This document shows positions 26,872 to 35,644 of a stretch of DNA of 64,000 bases, piece after piece. Under the pieces are notes generated by a model, which saw only the letters and a program-made list of their open reading frames with translations, did not search any database and had not been told where the DNA came from. The stretch's first letter is position 1, and the number at the start of each line of letters is the position of its first letter. A program made the translations under genes and the position numbers. This DNA comes from Roseibium sp. MMSF_3412 (GTDB lineage: Bacteria; Pseudomonadota; Alphaproteobacteria; Rhizobiales; Stappiaceae), in the NCBI RefSeq assembly GCF_030733265.1, contig NZ_JASHJI010000020.1, positions 54,459 through 118,458 of the forward strand, given 5' to 3'.

Positions 26872-28311
26872 ATGAACAAGAAGCTCTATTCAGGCCACAC
26901 CCTCCGGCAGATAAGGTCGGACTTCGGTCTGTCGCAGACGGAATTTGCCAGGAAAATCGGTCTGTCAACCGCCTACGTCAATCAGATCGAGAACAACAAC
27001 AGACCGGTCACGGCGTCGGTCCTTCTGACAATCAACCGGATTTTCGGCGTCGACCTTGCAGCCTTTGAAAAGAACGACATGGACCGTGTCGTGCAGGATC
27101 TTGAGGAAGTTTTCGCCGACACGCAGTTTCACAATTCATCGGTCGGCAGGCAGGAAATCCAGGAACTTGTTTCCCGGGCGCCGGCTGTAACCCAGGCGAT
27201 CATGGACCTCTACAGCGCGCTTCGCAGCTACCATGACAGGGACGTTCTGGAAGACGATCTCGTTCACATGAGCGGCGCGGACGAAACGGCGGCAAGCGTG
27301 CGCAAGTCCGCCTATGACGAGGTCCGCGATTTCTTTCATTACACGGACAATTATGTCGATACGATTGACCGCGCGGCGGAAAAACTCTCCTACGAGATCA
27401 GTCTCCATACCTGCGAAAGCAAGCTGGATCGGCTGACCGGCTGGTTGAAGAAACGGTTCGACATTTCGGTCGAACAGGTGCCCGACTATCAGGGAACGCT
27501 CATCCGGCACCAGGACTACACACGCAAAATCTCGATCTACCGCGCCGTTCCGCAGTCGACCAAGAGCTTTCTGCTTGGAACGGTGATCGCGGACCTGTGT
27601 GTGAAGGACCTGATCGCGGCGGAAGTCAAACGCGCGAACTTCAGGACAGGTTCGGCGGAAGGGATCGCAACGCTCGCCTTGCGCAACTACTTCGCCGGTG
27701 CCCTGCTCCTGCCATATGACGACTTTTTGCGCACGGCAACGGAATGCCGGCATGACATCCAGCTTCTGTCCAACAGGATGGACGCCAGCATCGAAACGGT
27801 TTGTCACAGACTATCGACCCTCCAGCGCGCGGGCGCGAACGGCCTGCCGTTTTACTTCGTCAAGATCGACCGCGCCGGTAACGTCGTCAAACGCCACTCC
27901 GCAACCCGTTTCCAGTTCGCCCGTTTCGGTGGGTCGTGCCCGCGCTGGAACGTGCATCAGGCGTTTGAGCAGAACTCGAACAAGTTCACCGCGCAGATCG
28001 CACAGATGCCCGACGGGATCGAGTATCTGTGCATTGCCACCAGCATAACCAAGCACCAGACCGACTACCGCACCGGTGAACGCAGATATGCGCTTGGCAT
28101 CGGCTGCGAGGTCAAATACGCCGATGCGATCGTCTATGCGGACGGACTGGCGGTGAATGACGCTTCAAGATCCGAACCCATCGGTGTGAACTGCCGTATC
28201 TGCCCGCGCGACGATTGTGACCAGCGCGCCTTCCCGGCCATCGACAAGGACCCCCTGATCGATCCGGCGCAACGCGGGATCGTTCCCTATCGCGTCAAGG
28301 CCGCCGGGTGA
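26872..28311 (+). CDS. ScfR/RamB-type short-chain fatty acyl-CoA regulator
   Basis: A 479-residue regulator. Residues about 8-65 are an XRE helix-turn-helix (HTLRQIRSDFGLSQTEFARK, IGLSTAYVNQIENNNRPV). The middle is the IrrE/ImmA-like region, and the C terminus carries the conserved cysteine cluster of this group (NCRICPRDDCDQRAFPA). Known relatives (RamB in actinobacteria, PccR in Rhodobacter) control glyoxylate bypass, acetate or propionyl-CoA genes. No such target lies next to it here, so it probably acts elsewhere. The length is typical. Confidence 0.88.
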   Translation: MNKKLYSGHTLRQIRSDFGLSQTEFARKIGLSTAYVNQIENNNRPVTASVLLTINRIFGVDLAAFEKNDMDRVVQDLEEVFADTQFHNSSVGRQEIQELVSRAPAVTQAIMDLYSALRSYHDRDVLEDDLVHMSGADETAASVRKSAYDEVRDFFHYTDNYVDTIDRAAEKLSYEISLHTCESKLDRLTGWLKKRFDISVEQVPDYQGTLIRHQDYTRKISIYRAVPQSTKSFLLGTVIADLCVKDLIAAEVKRANFRTGSAEGIATLALRNYFAGALLLPYDDFLRTATECRHDIQLLSNRMDASIETVCHRLSTLQRAGANGLPFYFVKIDRAGNVVKRHSATRFQFARFGGSCPRWNVHQAFEQNSNKFTAQIAQMPDGIEYLCIATSITKHQTDYRTGERRYALGIGCEVKYADAIVYADGLAVNDASRSEPIGVNCRICPRDDCDQRAFPAIDKDPLIDPAQRGIVPYRVKAAG

Positions 28312-28364
28312 TCCTGGCCGACATCCATCTTCGGATGGATTGTGCACAAATTGGACCGGGTCTA

Positions 28365-28627
28365 GGGTACGGACTCATAAATGAAGTCAATTTGGTTTGG
28401 ATCGTTTTGACCAACTGCGAGAAGCGAAAGCGCAGGAATGTGGTTCATTTTCAAGCCTTTCGCGACGTGGCAGATGGCCAAAACGGTCAAATCCGAAGGA
28501 CGGCAAAATGGCTGTATCTCGCAGCGTCACCGTGCTTGACCGGGCAAAAAGCCCGCTCTGCGCACGCTTCCTCCCGAGATTTTGCCATTTCTGCCGCCAA
28601 ATCGGCTTCATTTATGGGTCCGTACCC
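28365..28627. mobile_element. MITE-like non-autonomous element
   Basis: The element is 263 bp, with terminal inverted repeats matching at 31 of 34 positions when measured from the flanking CTAG (28362-28395 against 28630-28597). Ends start GGGTACGG and both sides are flanked by TA, consistent with a TA target duplication. Open frames of about 75 codons on both strands inside it look like chance. No transposase is present. It sits between the ScfR-type gene and a LuxR-type gene. Confidence 0.75.
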
Positions 28628-28658
28628 TAGGGTCCGTAGCCAAGGATCCGTACCTTAG
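28617..28658. repeat. Three imperfect 14-bp tandem repeats at the MITE end
   Basis: The units are GGTCCGTACCCTAG (28617-28630), GGTCCGTAGCCAAG (28631-28644) and GATCCGTACCTTAG (28645-28658). The first is the right end of the MITE-like element. The third contains the stop codon (TAA on the minus strand, 28655-28657) of the LuxR-type gene. Confidence 0.75.
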
Positions 28659-29059
28659 TTTCGCGCCGCCGCCCTCGACGCTGCCATAACCGCGCCTCGC
28701 GAAGGCAGGTTCAGCCGTTGCAGAATGGCGTGCACATGATCCTTTACGGTCGCAACGCTTATGCCGCAGGTCTCTGCAATGTCCCGATTGGACTTACCAT
28801 CGATGAGCAATCGCGCGACTTCTTTCTGGCGCGGCGTCAGTGGGGACAGGAACGCCGTATCGCAGGGCGTCTCGAACACCGTGACCAGCGGCGCGCCGAG
28901 CATACGGCTCGCTTCCAGATCCACTCTCAGCCTTCGGCCACCCATGGAAAGTCCTGACAAGGCCTCGATCGTGCGTGGAGGGATCGGTGATTGCCGGCCC
29001 TCCTGCAAATCCTCCAACACGACGGTCAGGGCTTCAATCACATCAGCATCGACAGTCAT
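28655..29059 (-). CDS. LuxR-type HTH regulator, short form
   Basis: A 134-residue protein. The C-terminal half is a LuxR/GerE domain (LTPRQKEVARLLIDGKSNRD, then CGISVATVKDHVHAILQRLN); the N-terminal half (residues 1-65) has no known domain. The start at 29059 leaves only 15 bp to the divergent SnoaL-like gene, so the promoters must lie inside the coding regions. The stop codon lies in a 14-bp repeat linked to the neighbouring MITE-like element, so the last codons may have been changed by it. Confidence 0.85.
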   Translation of the reverse strand: MTVDADVIEALTVVLEDLQEGRQSPIPPRTIEALSGLSMGGRRLRVDLEASRMLGAPLVTVFETPCDTAFLSPLTPRQKEVARLLIDGKSNRDIAETCGISVATVKDHVHAILQRLNLPSRGAVMAASRAAARN

Positions 29060-29074
29060 TGGAAAGGACCTCAC

Positions 29075-29437
29075 ATGAGCAATCTGCCTCTGAACATTGC
29101 AAACTTCTTTTTGGCAATGCAAGCCGGCCCCTCCGGTGCTGATATGCTCGGTGCGATCTTTGCCGATGACGCGGTCTACACCGAACCCTTTTCCGGACAG
29201 AGTGAGCCGCATCGCGGCCGCGATGCCATCCTGGCCGCATTTGCAGCCAGCCGGAGCGAAGACTTCGACGATGCCGTGATCAGTCTCGGCGCGGTCGAAA
29301 TCGAAGGCGACACGATCACGGTCAAATGGACCTGCTATTCCAGGGCCATTCCGGGCGGCAGCGGCAGCGGCACGAACGTCTTTACCCTGGCGGGCGGCAA
29401 GGTGGTGTCGCTGGTCACAACGCTGGACATGCCATGA
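29075..29437 (+). CDS. SnoaL/NTF2-like protein
   Basis: A 120-residue protein with the cone-shaped NTF2-like fold pattern: a helix followed by MLGAIFADDAVYTEPFSGQS, then the strand series ending TVKWTCYSRAIPG and GSGTNVFTLAGGKVVSL. Members are small-ligand-binding proteins or isomerase-like enzymes; no catalytic pair can be assigned. AAGGA lies at 29063-29067 before the ATG. It is divergent from the LuxR-type gene, and the pair looks like regulator plus target. Confidence 0.8.
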   Translation: MSNLPLNIANFFLAMQAGPSGADMLGAIFADDAVYTEPFSGQSEPHRGRDAILAAFAASRSEDFDDAVISLGAVEIEGDTITVKWTCYSRAIPGGSGSGTNVFTLAGGKVVSLVTTLDMP

Positions 29438-29458
29438 CGGCAGCCCGCCCGTGCCATC

Positions 29459-29950
29459 TCACCCGTCCAGAAGCGCCTGAAAATGGTTGCGCAGCTCGTA
29501 AGCCCCGCGCTGCCCCTGCAGCACCTCCTGCAACTCGCCCTTGCCATCGAAAAGCAGGAGCGTGACATGCGGGACGCCGTAGCGGTTCTGGAACGTCTTG
29601 CCCTTTGCCGTCCGGATATTGGCAACGACATAGTCGAGCTCTCCATCCTCGAACATGTCGAGCGCCTTGCGCGTATCGGCCTGCAGCGAGCGGCACAGGG
29701 AACACTGTGGATCGTGGATCTGCACGACCGTCGGCCGCCCGTTCGCGACCCGCGTGAGGTCATGTTCGTGGCGCATGCTGACAAAATTCTGCGCGAACAC
29801 GTATCCGGTGCCGCCGAGGAGCACGGCGCCGATGCCGATGTTCCGACCCAGACGGAGGAAATTCCTGCGGCCTGCTGAAACTTGTTGCTGCGTGTTATTC
29901 TGCCTGGACTTTCTGTCCTTCGGCTTGGCGGATTTCCGTTGTTTCTTCAT
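29459..29950 (-). CDS. Membrane-anchored or exported thioredoxin-fold protein
   Basis: A 163-residue protein with a lysine/arginine-rich start and a twin-arginine-like signal (GRRNFLRLGRN, residues 28-38) before a hydrophobic stretch (IGIGAVLLGGTGYVFA). The outer part is thioredoxin-like with the redox pair CSLC at residues 83-86 and the cis-proline region YGVPHVTLLLFDGKG. The tail matches a thioredoxin C terminus. It lies close to two L,D-transpeptidase genes on the same strand, 56 bp before the first, so a role in envelope thiol redox is likely but unproven. Confidence 0.82.
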   Translation of the reverse strand: MKKQRKSAKPKDRKSRQNNTQQQVSAGRRNFLRLGRNIGIGAVLLGGTGYVFAQNFVSMRHEHDLTRVANGRPTVVQIHDPQCSLCRSLQADTRKALDMFEDGELDYVVANIRTAKGKTFQNRYGVPHVTLLLFDGKGELQEVLQGQRGAYELRNHFQALLDG

Positions 29951-30006
29951 AAGTCACCCGATTGATTGCTGCGCTCGCACCTCGCGGATGCCGGCGCGTG
30001 TTGCAT

Positions 30007-30684
30007 TCAAACCACCACGATGTCCGCGCCCGAACGGACCCGGTCGTAGAGATCGATGACATCCTGATTGATCAGGCGCACGCAGCCCGAGGACACCGCC
30101 TTGCCGATCGAAGCCGGTTCGTTGGTGCCGTGCAGGCGGTAAAGCGTGTCGACATTGCCCTGGAAGATGTAGAGAGCCCTGGCTCCGAGCGGGTTGCCCA
30201 GCCCAGGCTGCATGCCGCCGTTTTCTGCGCTGTAGGGCGCCAGATGCGGCTCGCGGGCGATCATCTCTTCCGGCGGCGTCCAGGTCGGCCACGGCCGTTT
30301 CCAGGCAATCCGTGCCCGTCCAGACCACTCAAAGCCCTGACGGCCAAGACCGACGCCATAGCGCATCGCGGTCCCGCTCGGCTCGACCAGGTAAAGGTAG
30401 AAGCTGCTGGTGTCGACCACGACCGTACCCGGTTTCTCATCGGTTCTGTAAGCCACCCGCTGCCGCCGGAATTCAGGCGCCAGCACCTTCGGATTGATCG
30501 CCGGAAGCGGAAACTCCTCCTGCGGGCGCGGCCCGTAGTTCTGCAGGAAGGAGGCATCCACCTGAGGCTGCGGCTGCACCGGTGCAGGCGCGCGGCTCGT
30601 CGTTGTCGAACATCCGGCAAGGGTCAGGGCGGCCAAAGAGAGGCCACCGGACAGCACCTGACGCCGTGTCACGTAGTTTGTCAT
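30007..30684 (-). CDS. L,D-transpeptidase (YkuD family), predicted lipoprotein
   Basis: A 225-residue enzyme that makes 3-3 peptidoglycan cross-links or attaches proteins to the wall. A lipobox (LTLAGC, cysteine 25) follows a TRRQVLSGG start that also looks like a Tat signal. The YkuD active site is intact: HGTN (about residue 180) and SSGCVRLINQD (about 194), with the catalytic cysteine. It overlaps nothing and starts 21 bp after the stop of the second L,D-transpeptidase, so the two are likely one transcript. Confidence 0.92.
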   Translation of the reverse strand: MTNYVTRRQVLSGGLSLAALTLAGCSTTTSRAPAPVQPQPQVDASFLQNYGPRPQEEFPLPAINPKVLAPEFRRQRVAYRTDEKPGTVVVDTSSFYLYLVEPSGTAMRYGVGLGRQGFEWSGRARIAWKRPWPTWTPPEEMIAREPHLAPYSAENGGMQPGLGNPLGARALYIFQGNVDTLYRLHGTNEPASIGKAVSSGCVRLINQDVIDLYDRVRSGADIVVV

Positions 30685-30705
30685 CGATGTCGTATCCGGA
30701 TCGCG

Positions 30706-31281
30706 CTAGAGAACCACGACCTGTGTCCCGAGCGGAACGCGGGCATAGAGATCGATGACATGATCGTTGATCATGCGGATACATCCGTTCGAGACCGAAC
30801 GGCCGATGGACCAGGGCTGCGTCGTGCCGTGAATCCGGTAATAGGTGTCGCGCCCGTTCTTGTAGAGATAGAGCGCACGCGCTCCGAGCGGATTGTTGAC
30901 ACCGCCGGGGACACCCTTCGCGTAGCGCGCATATTTCTGCGGTTCGCGGCGGATCATGTTCTTTGTCGGTGTCCAGCGCGGCCACTCGGCCTTGCGGTCG
31001 ACGGTTGCCCGTCCCTTGAAAGCCAGTCCGGCCTTGCCGACGCCGACACCATAGCGGCGCGCCCGGCCCCAGCGTTCCGTCAGATAGAGGAAGTGGTTCT
31101 TCGGATCGACCACAATGGTCCCCGGCGCATAACTCATCGACAGGAACACGCGCTGCGGTGCGTATTTCGGGTCCAGTTTGAAATTCTTGTATTTCTTGGT
31201 GTGATGCGCGTTCGCGACGCCCGGCACGGCCATCACAAGCGAAGCGGCACCGCCAAGCAACAGGTCTCGTTTGTTCAACAC
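30706..31281 (-). CDS. L,D-transpeptidase (YkuD family), exported
   Basis: A 191-residue paralogue of the neighbouring enzyme. The signal is short (LNKRDLLLGGAASLVMAVPG). Active-site motifs HGTTQPWSIG and SNGCIRMINDH are intact. The start is taken as GTG at 31281 because AGGAG lies 8-9 bp before it; an open frame to 31473 has no such site. The two tandem enzymes differ mainly in membrane anchoring: one lipoprotein, one soluble or periplasmic. Confidence 0.9.
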   Translation of the reverse strand: MLNKRDLLLGGAASLVMAVPGVANAHHTKKYKNFKLDPKYAPQRVFLSMSYAPGTIVVDPKNHFLYLTERWGRARRYGVGVGKAGLAFKGRATVDRKAEWPRWTPTKNMIRREPQKYARYAKGVPGGVNNPLGARALYLYKNGRDTYYRIHGTTQPWSIGRSVSNGCIRMINDHVIDLYARVPLGTQVVVL

Positions 31282-31346
31282 GAGGATGTCTCCTGATTTC
31301 CAATAGCATTCGGGCGGACTGAGCGTCCGCCGGGAAAGTCGGCTGA

Positions 31347-31673
31347 TCAGGAGTTGGGTGGTTTGGGTTCCAGCCTCTTCTGCACGGAGGCCTGATGCCC
31401 CGGCGCTATCCAGTCCGGATGGTCCTGCCCTGCAAGCGACACGGAAGAGGCCGACGCCATGACGGCCTTGCATTCCGAGTTCTTGCAGAAGGAGGGTTTT
31501 GTTTCGGCGACCGATTGCTCTTCATCCGGCTCTGCGGCCGTCAGCTGCGCCACTGCCTGGTCCATTGAGACGATCATTTGTAGTTCGTCCTTGGACACGT
31601 CAACGGCACCACGCGCGAACCCCTGTTGCACGCCCGCGACAAGCAGACCAATGATGAGTAAAACCCGGAACAT
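31347..31673 (-). CDS. Small exported protein of unknown function
   Basis: A 108-residue protein with a signal peptide (MFRVLLIIGLLVAGVQQGFA). The mature part has a cysteine pair (CKNSEC) and a proline-rich tail. No family is recognised. The ATG at 31673 gives the cleanest signal peptide, though no good ribosome site is seen. It is 65 bp upstream of the second L,D-transpeptidase on the same strand. Confidence 0.65.
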   Translation of the reverse strand: MFRVLLIIGLLVAGVQQGFARGAVDVSKDELQMIVSMDQAVAQLTAAEPDEEQSVAETKPSFCKNSECKAVMASASSVSLAGQDHPDWIAPGHQASVQKRLEPKPPNS

Positions 31674-31761
31674 GCACAACAATTTACCGAAGCGGGTTAA
31701 CGAAACCTAGACACGTGACTTCACACTCTTGTGATGCCGCTTGTTACGGGAGCCCTCCCGA

Positions 31762-32490
31762 TCAGGGAACAGCGTCCAGCCGGGCACCGGGCGTTCCTGA
31801 TGCGAACCTGTCGCGCCCGCCGGTATCAAGCACAACATCTGCCAGCCGCACGGCTGCGGCAACGCCATCAATGACGGGAATTCCGAACTCGGCGCTCAAC
31901 GCATGGGCCAGGTCTGCCATGCCCGCGCACCCCAGCGCAATCGCCCCGGCCTGGTCTTCAAGGAGCGCGGCTTCGATCTCCGCGCGGATCTTGTTGATGG
32001 CACCGGGACTCGCCTCTTCAAGCTCCAGCACGGGCACCTCCGACGCTCGTACCTTGCCGCAGCGGCGCTTCAGGCCGTTCCTGTCCAGGTTTTCCTCAAG
32101 GACCGGGACGGAGACCGAAAGAGTGGTAACCACGGAAAAACGGGATGCCAGCAGGGCTGCTGCATGATAGGCGGCTTCGCCGATGCCGATGACCGGTATC
32201 TTAAGTTTTTCCTTCAGCGTCCAGAGCCCGGTATCATCAAAACAGGCGATGATCAGCGCGTCGTAGCGTTCCCCGCTTTCCACGACATCCTCGACGAGCG
32301 AATAGAGGCCGGGGAGCGCCGCCGCGCCATCATCCGCCCCTTGGATGGCTGCCGGACCGTGCACAGGATTGATGGCCGTAATCCGTGTGCCCGGGCCTGC
32401 AGCGGCGCGCGCGGCCTCCCCGATCTTTTCGGTCATGGCGACCGTGGTGTTCGGATTGATGATCAGGAGATGTCTGTCTTCCGGGGTCAT
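31762..32490 (-). CDS. Asp/Glu/hydantoin racemase family protein
   Basis: A 242-residue protein of the aspartate/glutamate/hydantoin racemase superfamily. It opens with LLIINPNTTVAMTEKIG, and the two catalytic cysteines are in IACFDDTGL (near residue 83) and LGCAGMADLA (near 183). Members invert amino acids, hydantoins or allantoin. It starts 7 bp after the stop of the permease gene and is the last gene of the ABC transport operon, so it probably acts on the imported substrate or its product. No hydantoinase or carbamoylase is in the window. Confidence 0.9.
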   Translation of the reverse strand: MTPEDRHLLIINPNTTVAMTEKIGEAARAAAGPGTRITAINPVHGPAAIQGADDGAAALPGLYSLVEDVVESGERYDALIIACFDDTGLWTLKEKLKIPVIGIGEAAYHAAALLASRFSVVTTLSVSVPVLEENLDRNGLKRRCGKVRASEVPVLELEEASPGAINKIRAEIEAALLEDQAGAIALGCAGMADLAHALSAEFGIPVIDGVAAAVRLADVVLDTGGRDRFASGTPGARLDAVP

Positions 32491-32497
32491 GCCTGCC

Positions 32498-33337
32498 TCA
32501 CACGAGCCCCTTGCCCGCATCCGACCCCTGGCGTGCCTGCCGTCTGCGCAGCAGCGCCACCACGGTCAGAAACGTGCCGATGATCACAAGTGAAAACAGG
32601 GTCGTCAGGGTACCGAGCGCATAAAGCACAGGCGACGTCACATTCGTTGTCATGCCGTAGATTTCGAGCGGAAGCGTGTTGTAGGAACCGGCCGTCAGCA
32701 GCGTTCTGGCAAACTCGTCATAGGACAACGTGAACCCGAACAGGGCCACGCCGATCAGCATTGGCGCAATGATCGGCAGCACGACGTACCTGACCGTCTG
32801 CCAGGGACTTGCCCCCAGATCGCGCGCGGCCTCCTCGTAGGATTTGTCGAACCGGTTGAAGACGGCAAACATGATCAGCAGTCCGAACGGCAGTGTCCAT
32901 GTGAGCTGGGATCCGAAGCCCGAGGTCGACCAGTGCACCTCCCAGTCCAGAATGTTGAAAATCAGGCCGACACCCAGCGAGACCAAGATCGACGGAATGA
33001 TCAGGCTGGCGACGATCATGTAGAACAGGAGACTTGATCCGCGGAACCGGTTCCGGAACGCCATGCCGCCCATTACTGCGACCACGACCGTCACACACAT
33101 GACCATCAGCCCGAGCGCAAAGGAACGCCGGAACGACCCCCAAATGTCACCGACCGCCTGCTCCTCGAAGAGATCGAAGAACCAGTGCAGCGACACGCCG
33201 TTCATCGGAAAGGTCAGCCCGCCTTGCGAACCCTGGAAGGAAAGGATGCCAATGGTCACGACAGGCCCGTAGAGAAACAGCAGGAAAAGCGCGAAAAAGG
33301 CTGCCAGAAAATAAAAGGAGCGGCTTCGTTTTTCCAT
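32498..33337 (-). CDS. ABC transporter permease, polyamine/PotC-type
   Basis: A 279-residue inner-membrane permease with six helices. The cytoplasmic EAA loop is visible as YEEAARDLGASPWQTVRYVVLP (ATPase contact). It is 4 bp after the first permease, with AGGAG overlapping that gene's stop. The pair, the binding protein and the ATPase form a spermidine/putrescine-type importer; the actual substrate is unknown. Confidence 0.92.
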   Translation of the reverse strand: MEKRSRSFYFLAAFFALFLLFLYGPVVTIGILSFQGSQGGLTFPMNGVSLHWFFDLFEEQAVGDIWGSFRRSFALGLMVMCVTVVVAVMGGMAFRNRFRGSSLLFYMIVASLIIPSILVSLGVGLIFNILDWEVHWSTSGFGSQLTWTLPFGLLIMFAVFNRFDKSYEEAARDLGASPWQTVRYVVLPIIAPMLIGVALFGFTLSYDEFARTLLTAGSYNTLPLEIYGMTTNVTSPVLYALGTLTTLFSLVIIGTFLTVVALLRRRQARQGSDAGKGLV

Positions 33338-33341
33338 GGGA

Positions 33342-34292
33342 CTACAGCTCCTTTCTGATATCGACGAAGCGCATCATGATGCCGATCATCAGGAGCACCG
33401 TGCACAAGAGCACAACGGACGAGGCGGCAGCCGCCGGGTATTGAAGCAGCGAAATCTCGTTCGAAATGATCCGTCCGACCGATGCGCTCTGGCCGCCCGA
33501 CATGTGCCGCACAGTGATGAAGTCGCCCATCACCAGCGTGACGACGAAAATCGAACCGATCATGATGCCCGGCTTTGCAAGCGGCAGAATGACATTGGTC
33601 AGGATCTGAAATCCGTTTGCACCGGCATCGCGCGCGGCCTCGATCAGCGACCTGTCGATGCGCATCATGGTGTTGAAGATCGGCACCACCATGAACAATG
33701 CGTAGAGATGAACGAAGGCCAGCACCACGGCAAAATCCGAATAGAGCAGCCATTCCAGGGGTTCGTCGATGACGCCGATCTCTATCAGCGTTGAATTGGC
33801 GATCCCGTTACGGCCCAGGAACGGGATCCACGAGATCATCCGGATGATGTTGGACGTCCAGAACGGGATCGTGCACAGCAGAAATAGCGTTACCTGCATC
33901 GGCAGCGTGTGGACGTGAAAGGCGAGGAAATAGGCGATCGTGAAACCGATGGCCGCGCAGAAGATCCATGTCAGCACCATGAATTTCAGCGTCTTCAGAT
34001 AGGTCGCCCAGGTCACCGGCGATGTCAGGTGAAAGGCATAATTGTCCAGAACGAAATCGGGAAAGAACGACCACTCGTTGTAGTTCCAGAAACTGACGAC
34101 AACGATGATCGCGATCGGCAGGAGCAGAAAGAACCCGAGAATGCAGACCAGCGGGATCGATAACAGCCAGCTGACCCGTTCGGCCTGACGAGACGGGTCG
34201 AACCTGCGCGGCCTGCTGTTTTCAACGCGATTGGAAGAAACCGCCCCTGCCCGGCTTTCCGCCGGGCAGGGAGCAACTTGCGAGTTCGTCAT
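33342..34292 (-). CDS. ABC transporter permease, polyamine/PotB-type
   Basis: A 316-residue permease with six helices and the EAA loop IEAARDAGANGFQILTNVILP. The N terminus is a basic, proline-rich tail (SRPRRFDPSRQAERVSW) of about 45 residues before the first helix. ATG 34292 overlaps the stop of the binding-protein gene by four bases (ATGA). Confidence 0.92.
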   Translation of the reverse strand: MTNSQVAPCPAESRAGAVSSNRVENSRPRRFDPSRQAERVSWLLSIPLVCILGFFLLLPIAIIVVVSFWNYNEWSFFPDFVLDNYAFHLTSPVTWATYLKTLKFMVLTWIFCAAIGFTIAYFLAFHVHTLPMQVTLFLLCTIPFWTSNIIRMISWIPFLGRNGIANSTLIEIGVIDEPLEWLLYSDFAVVLAFVHLYALFMVVPIFNTMMRIDRSLIEAARDAGANGFQILTNVILPLAKPGIMIGSIFVVTLVMGDFITVRHMSGGQSASVGRIISNEISLLQYPAAAASSVVLLCTVLLMIGIMMRFVDIRKEL

Positions 34293-35581
34293 GCTGCGAT
34301 GAACTCGTTCCACTTGCGAACCATGTACTGGTTTTCGTCCATGACCGCATTCCAGCAGGCAACTGCGCCCATGCGCTCCAGGAAAGCGCCGCCGTCGCGG
34401 ACCGAACCGGCTTTTTCCATGACGTCGCCGAACGGGTTGACGATGTCCTCTGTCGCCGGCTTGCCTTCGAACCAGAAGCCCCACTCGTTCTCGCTCATGT
34501 AGTTCTTGGAGGTTTCCGGAACGGCGGAGTAGTAACCCTGCCGCATCAGGAAGCCGCCGACCCAGCCGTCGAGATACCAGTTGATGTATTCATAGGCCGC
34601 ATCCAGTTCCAGGCCGGACAGGTTCTTCGACAGCCCGATGCCGCCGCCCCAGGACCGGTAGCCCTCTTTCAGCGGCTGGTAGACGCACGGGATGCCCTTG
34701 GAGCGGACCGCCGTGATGGCCGGAGACCACATGGACTGAATGACCACTTCGCCGGATGCCATCAGGTTGACGCTTTCATCGAAACTCTTCCAGAAGGCAC
34801 GGAACTGGCCGTTCTTCTTGGCCTCGGTAAAGATCGCCATCGTCTGGTCGATCTCTTCCTTGGTCATGTTGCCCTTGTCGCCATAGTTGATCTCACCCAT
34901 GGCTTCACACACCATCGCCGCATCCATGATGCCGATCGACGAAATGTCCAGAATGGAGGCCTTGCCCTTGAATTCAGGGTTCAGCAGTTCGGTCCAGCTT
35001 TCGATCGGACGGCCGATCAGGTCGGGCCGGATGCCAAGCGTATCGGCATTGTAGATTGTAGGGATCAGCGTCATCCAGCCGGTCTCTTCAGGAGCGAACG
35101 TTTTGCTGTCCGGTCCATCGACGAAGCCGACGGTGTGCGGCGCGGTGCCCTGCGCGATCGTGGATTCCGGCGTCAGTTTGCCGCTTTTGAAGATACCGAC
35201 AATCTTGTCGTAGTTCTTGATCTTGGACGTGTCCATCGGCTGCAGGTTGCCCGCACCCCAGACCTTTTTGCAGATCCAGTATTCGATATCGGCGATGTCG
35301 AAGGACTTGGGCTGGGTCGCCGCGCGCTGGGTGACGCTGTCACTGTCCAGCGCTGTCATCTCAAGCGTGAAGCCGAGGTCTTCCTTCACCTTCGCCGCAA
35401 CTTCGTTCAGGTTCGAAACGCCCGTGCCGAACTGGCGCAGTGTGACGTCCTTGATGTTCTGTGCCCAGATGGTCGGAAAACCGGTTACGGCTCCCGATCC
35501 GAGTGCTGCACCGGCAGCAGCCGCACCGCCCTTTAGTACACTGCGGCGGCTCAAACCCTTCCTGTCTGTCGTGTTTTTCAT
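34289..35581 (-). CDS. Extracellular solute-binding protein of the polyamine/PotD-type family
   Basis: A 430-residue periplasmic binding protein. The Tat signal SRRSVLKGGAAAAG (arginines 12-13) is clear and cleavage is expected near residue 40. The mature part has the class I-type fold of spermidine/putrescine-binding relatives. GAGGAG precedes the ATG. It is the second gene of the operon, which contains ATPase, this protein, two permeases and a racemase. Confidence 0.92.
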   Translation of the reverse strand: MKNTTDRKGLSRRSVLKGGAAAAGAALGSGAVTGFPTIWAQNIKDVTLRQFGTGVSNLNEVAAKVKEDLGFTLEMTALDSDSVTQRAATQPKSFDIADIEYWICKKVWGAGNLQPMDTSKIKNYDKIVGIFKSGKLTPESTIAQGTAPHTVGFVDGPDSKTFAPEETGWMTLIPTIYNADTLGIRPDLIGRPIESWTELLNPEFKGKASILDISSIGIMDAAMVCEAMGEINYGDKGNMTKEEIDQTMAIFTEAKKNGQFRAFWKSFDESVNLMASGEVVIQSMWSPAITAVRSKGIPCVYQPLKEGYRSWGGGIGLSKNLSGLELDAAYEYINWYLDGWVGGFLMRQGYYSAVPETSKNYMSENEWGFWFEGKPATEDIVNPFGDVMEKAGSVRDGGAFLERMGAVACWNAVMDENQYMVRKWNEFIAA

Positions 35582-35644
35582 GATTTTAACTCCTCATCCC
35601 CTTGGAGGTGTTGGCCCCTTGATCCGGGGCGTTGCAGCGGCACG

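Noticed and set aside
28397..28630. Open frames of about 75 codons on both strands inside the MITE-like element
   Set aside because: They extend into the inverted repeats and have no domain; short frames are expected by chance in such DNA.
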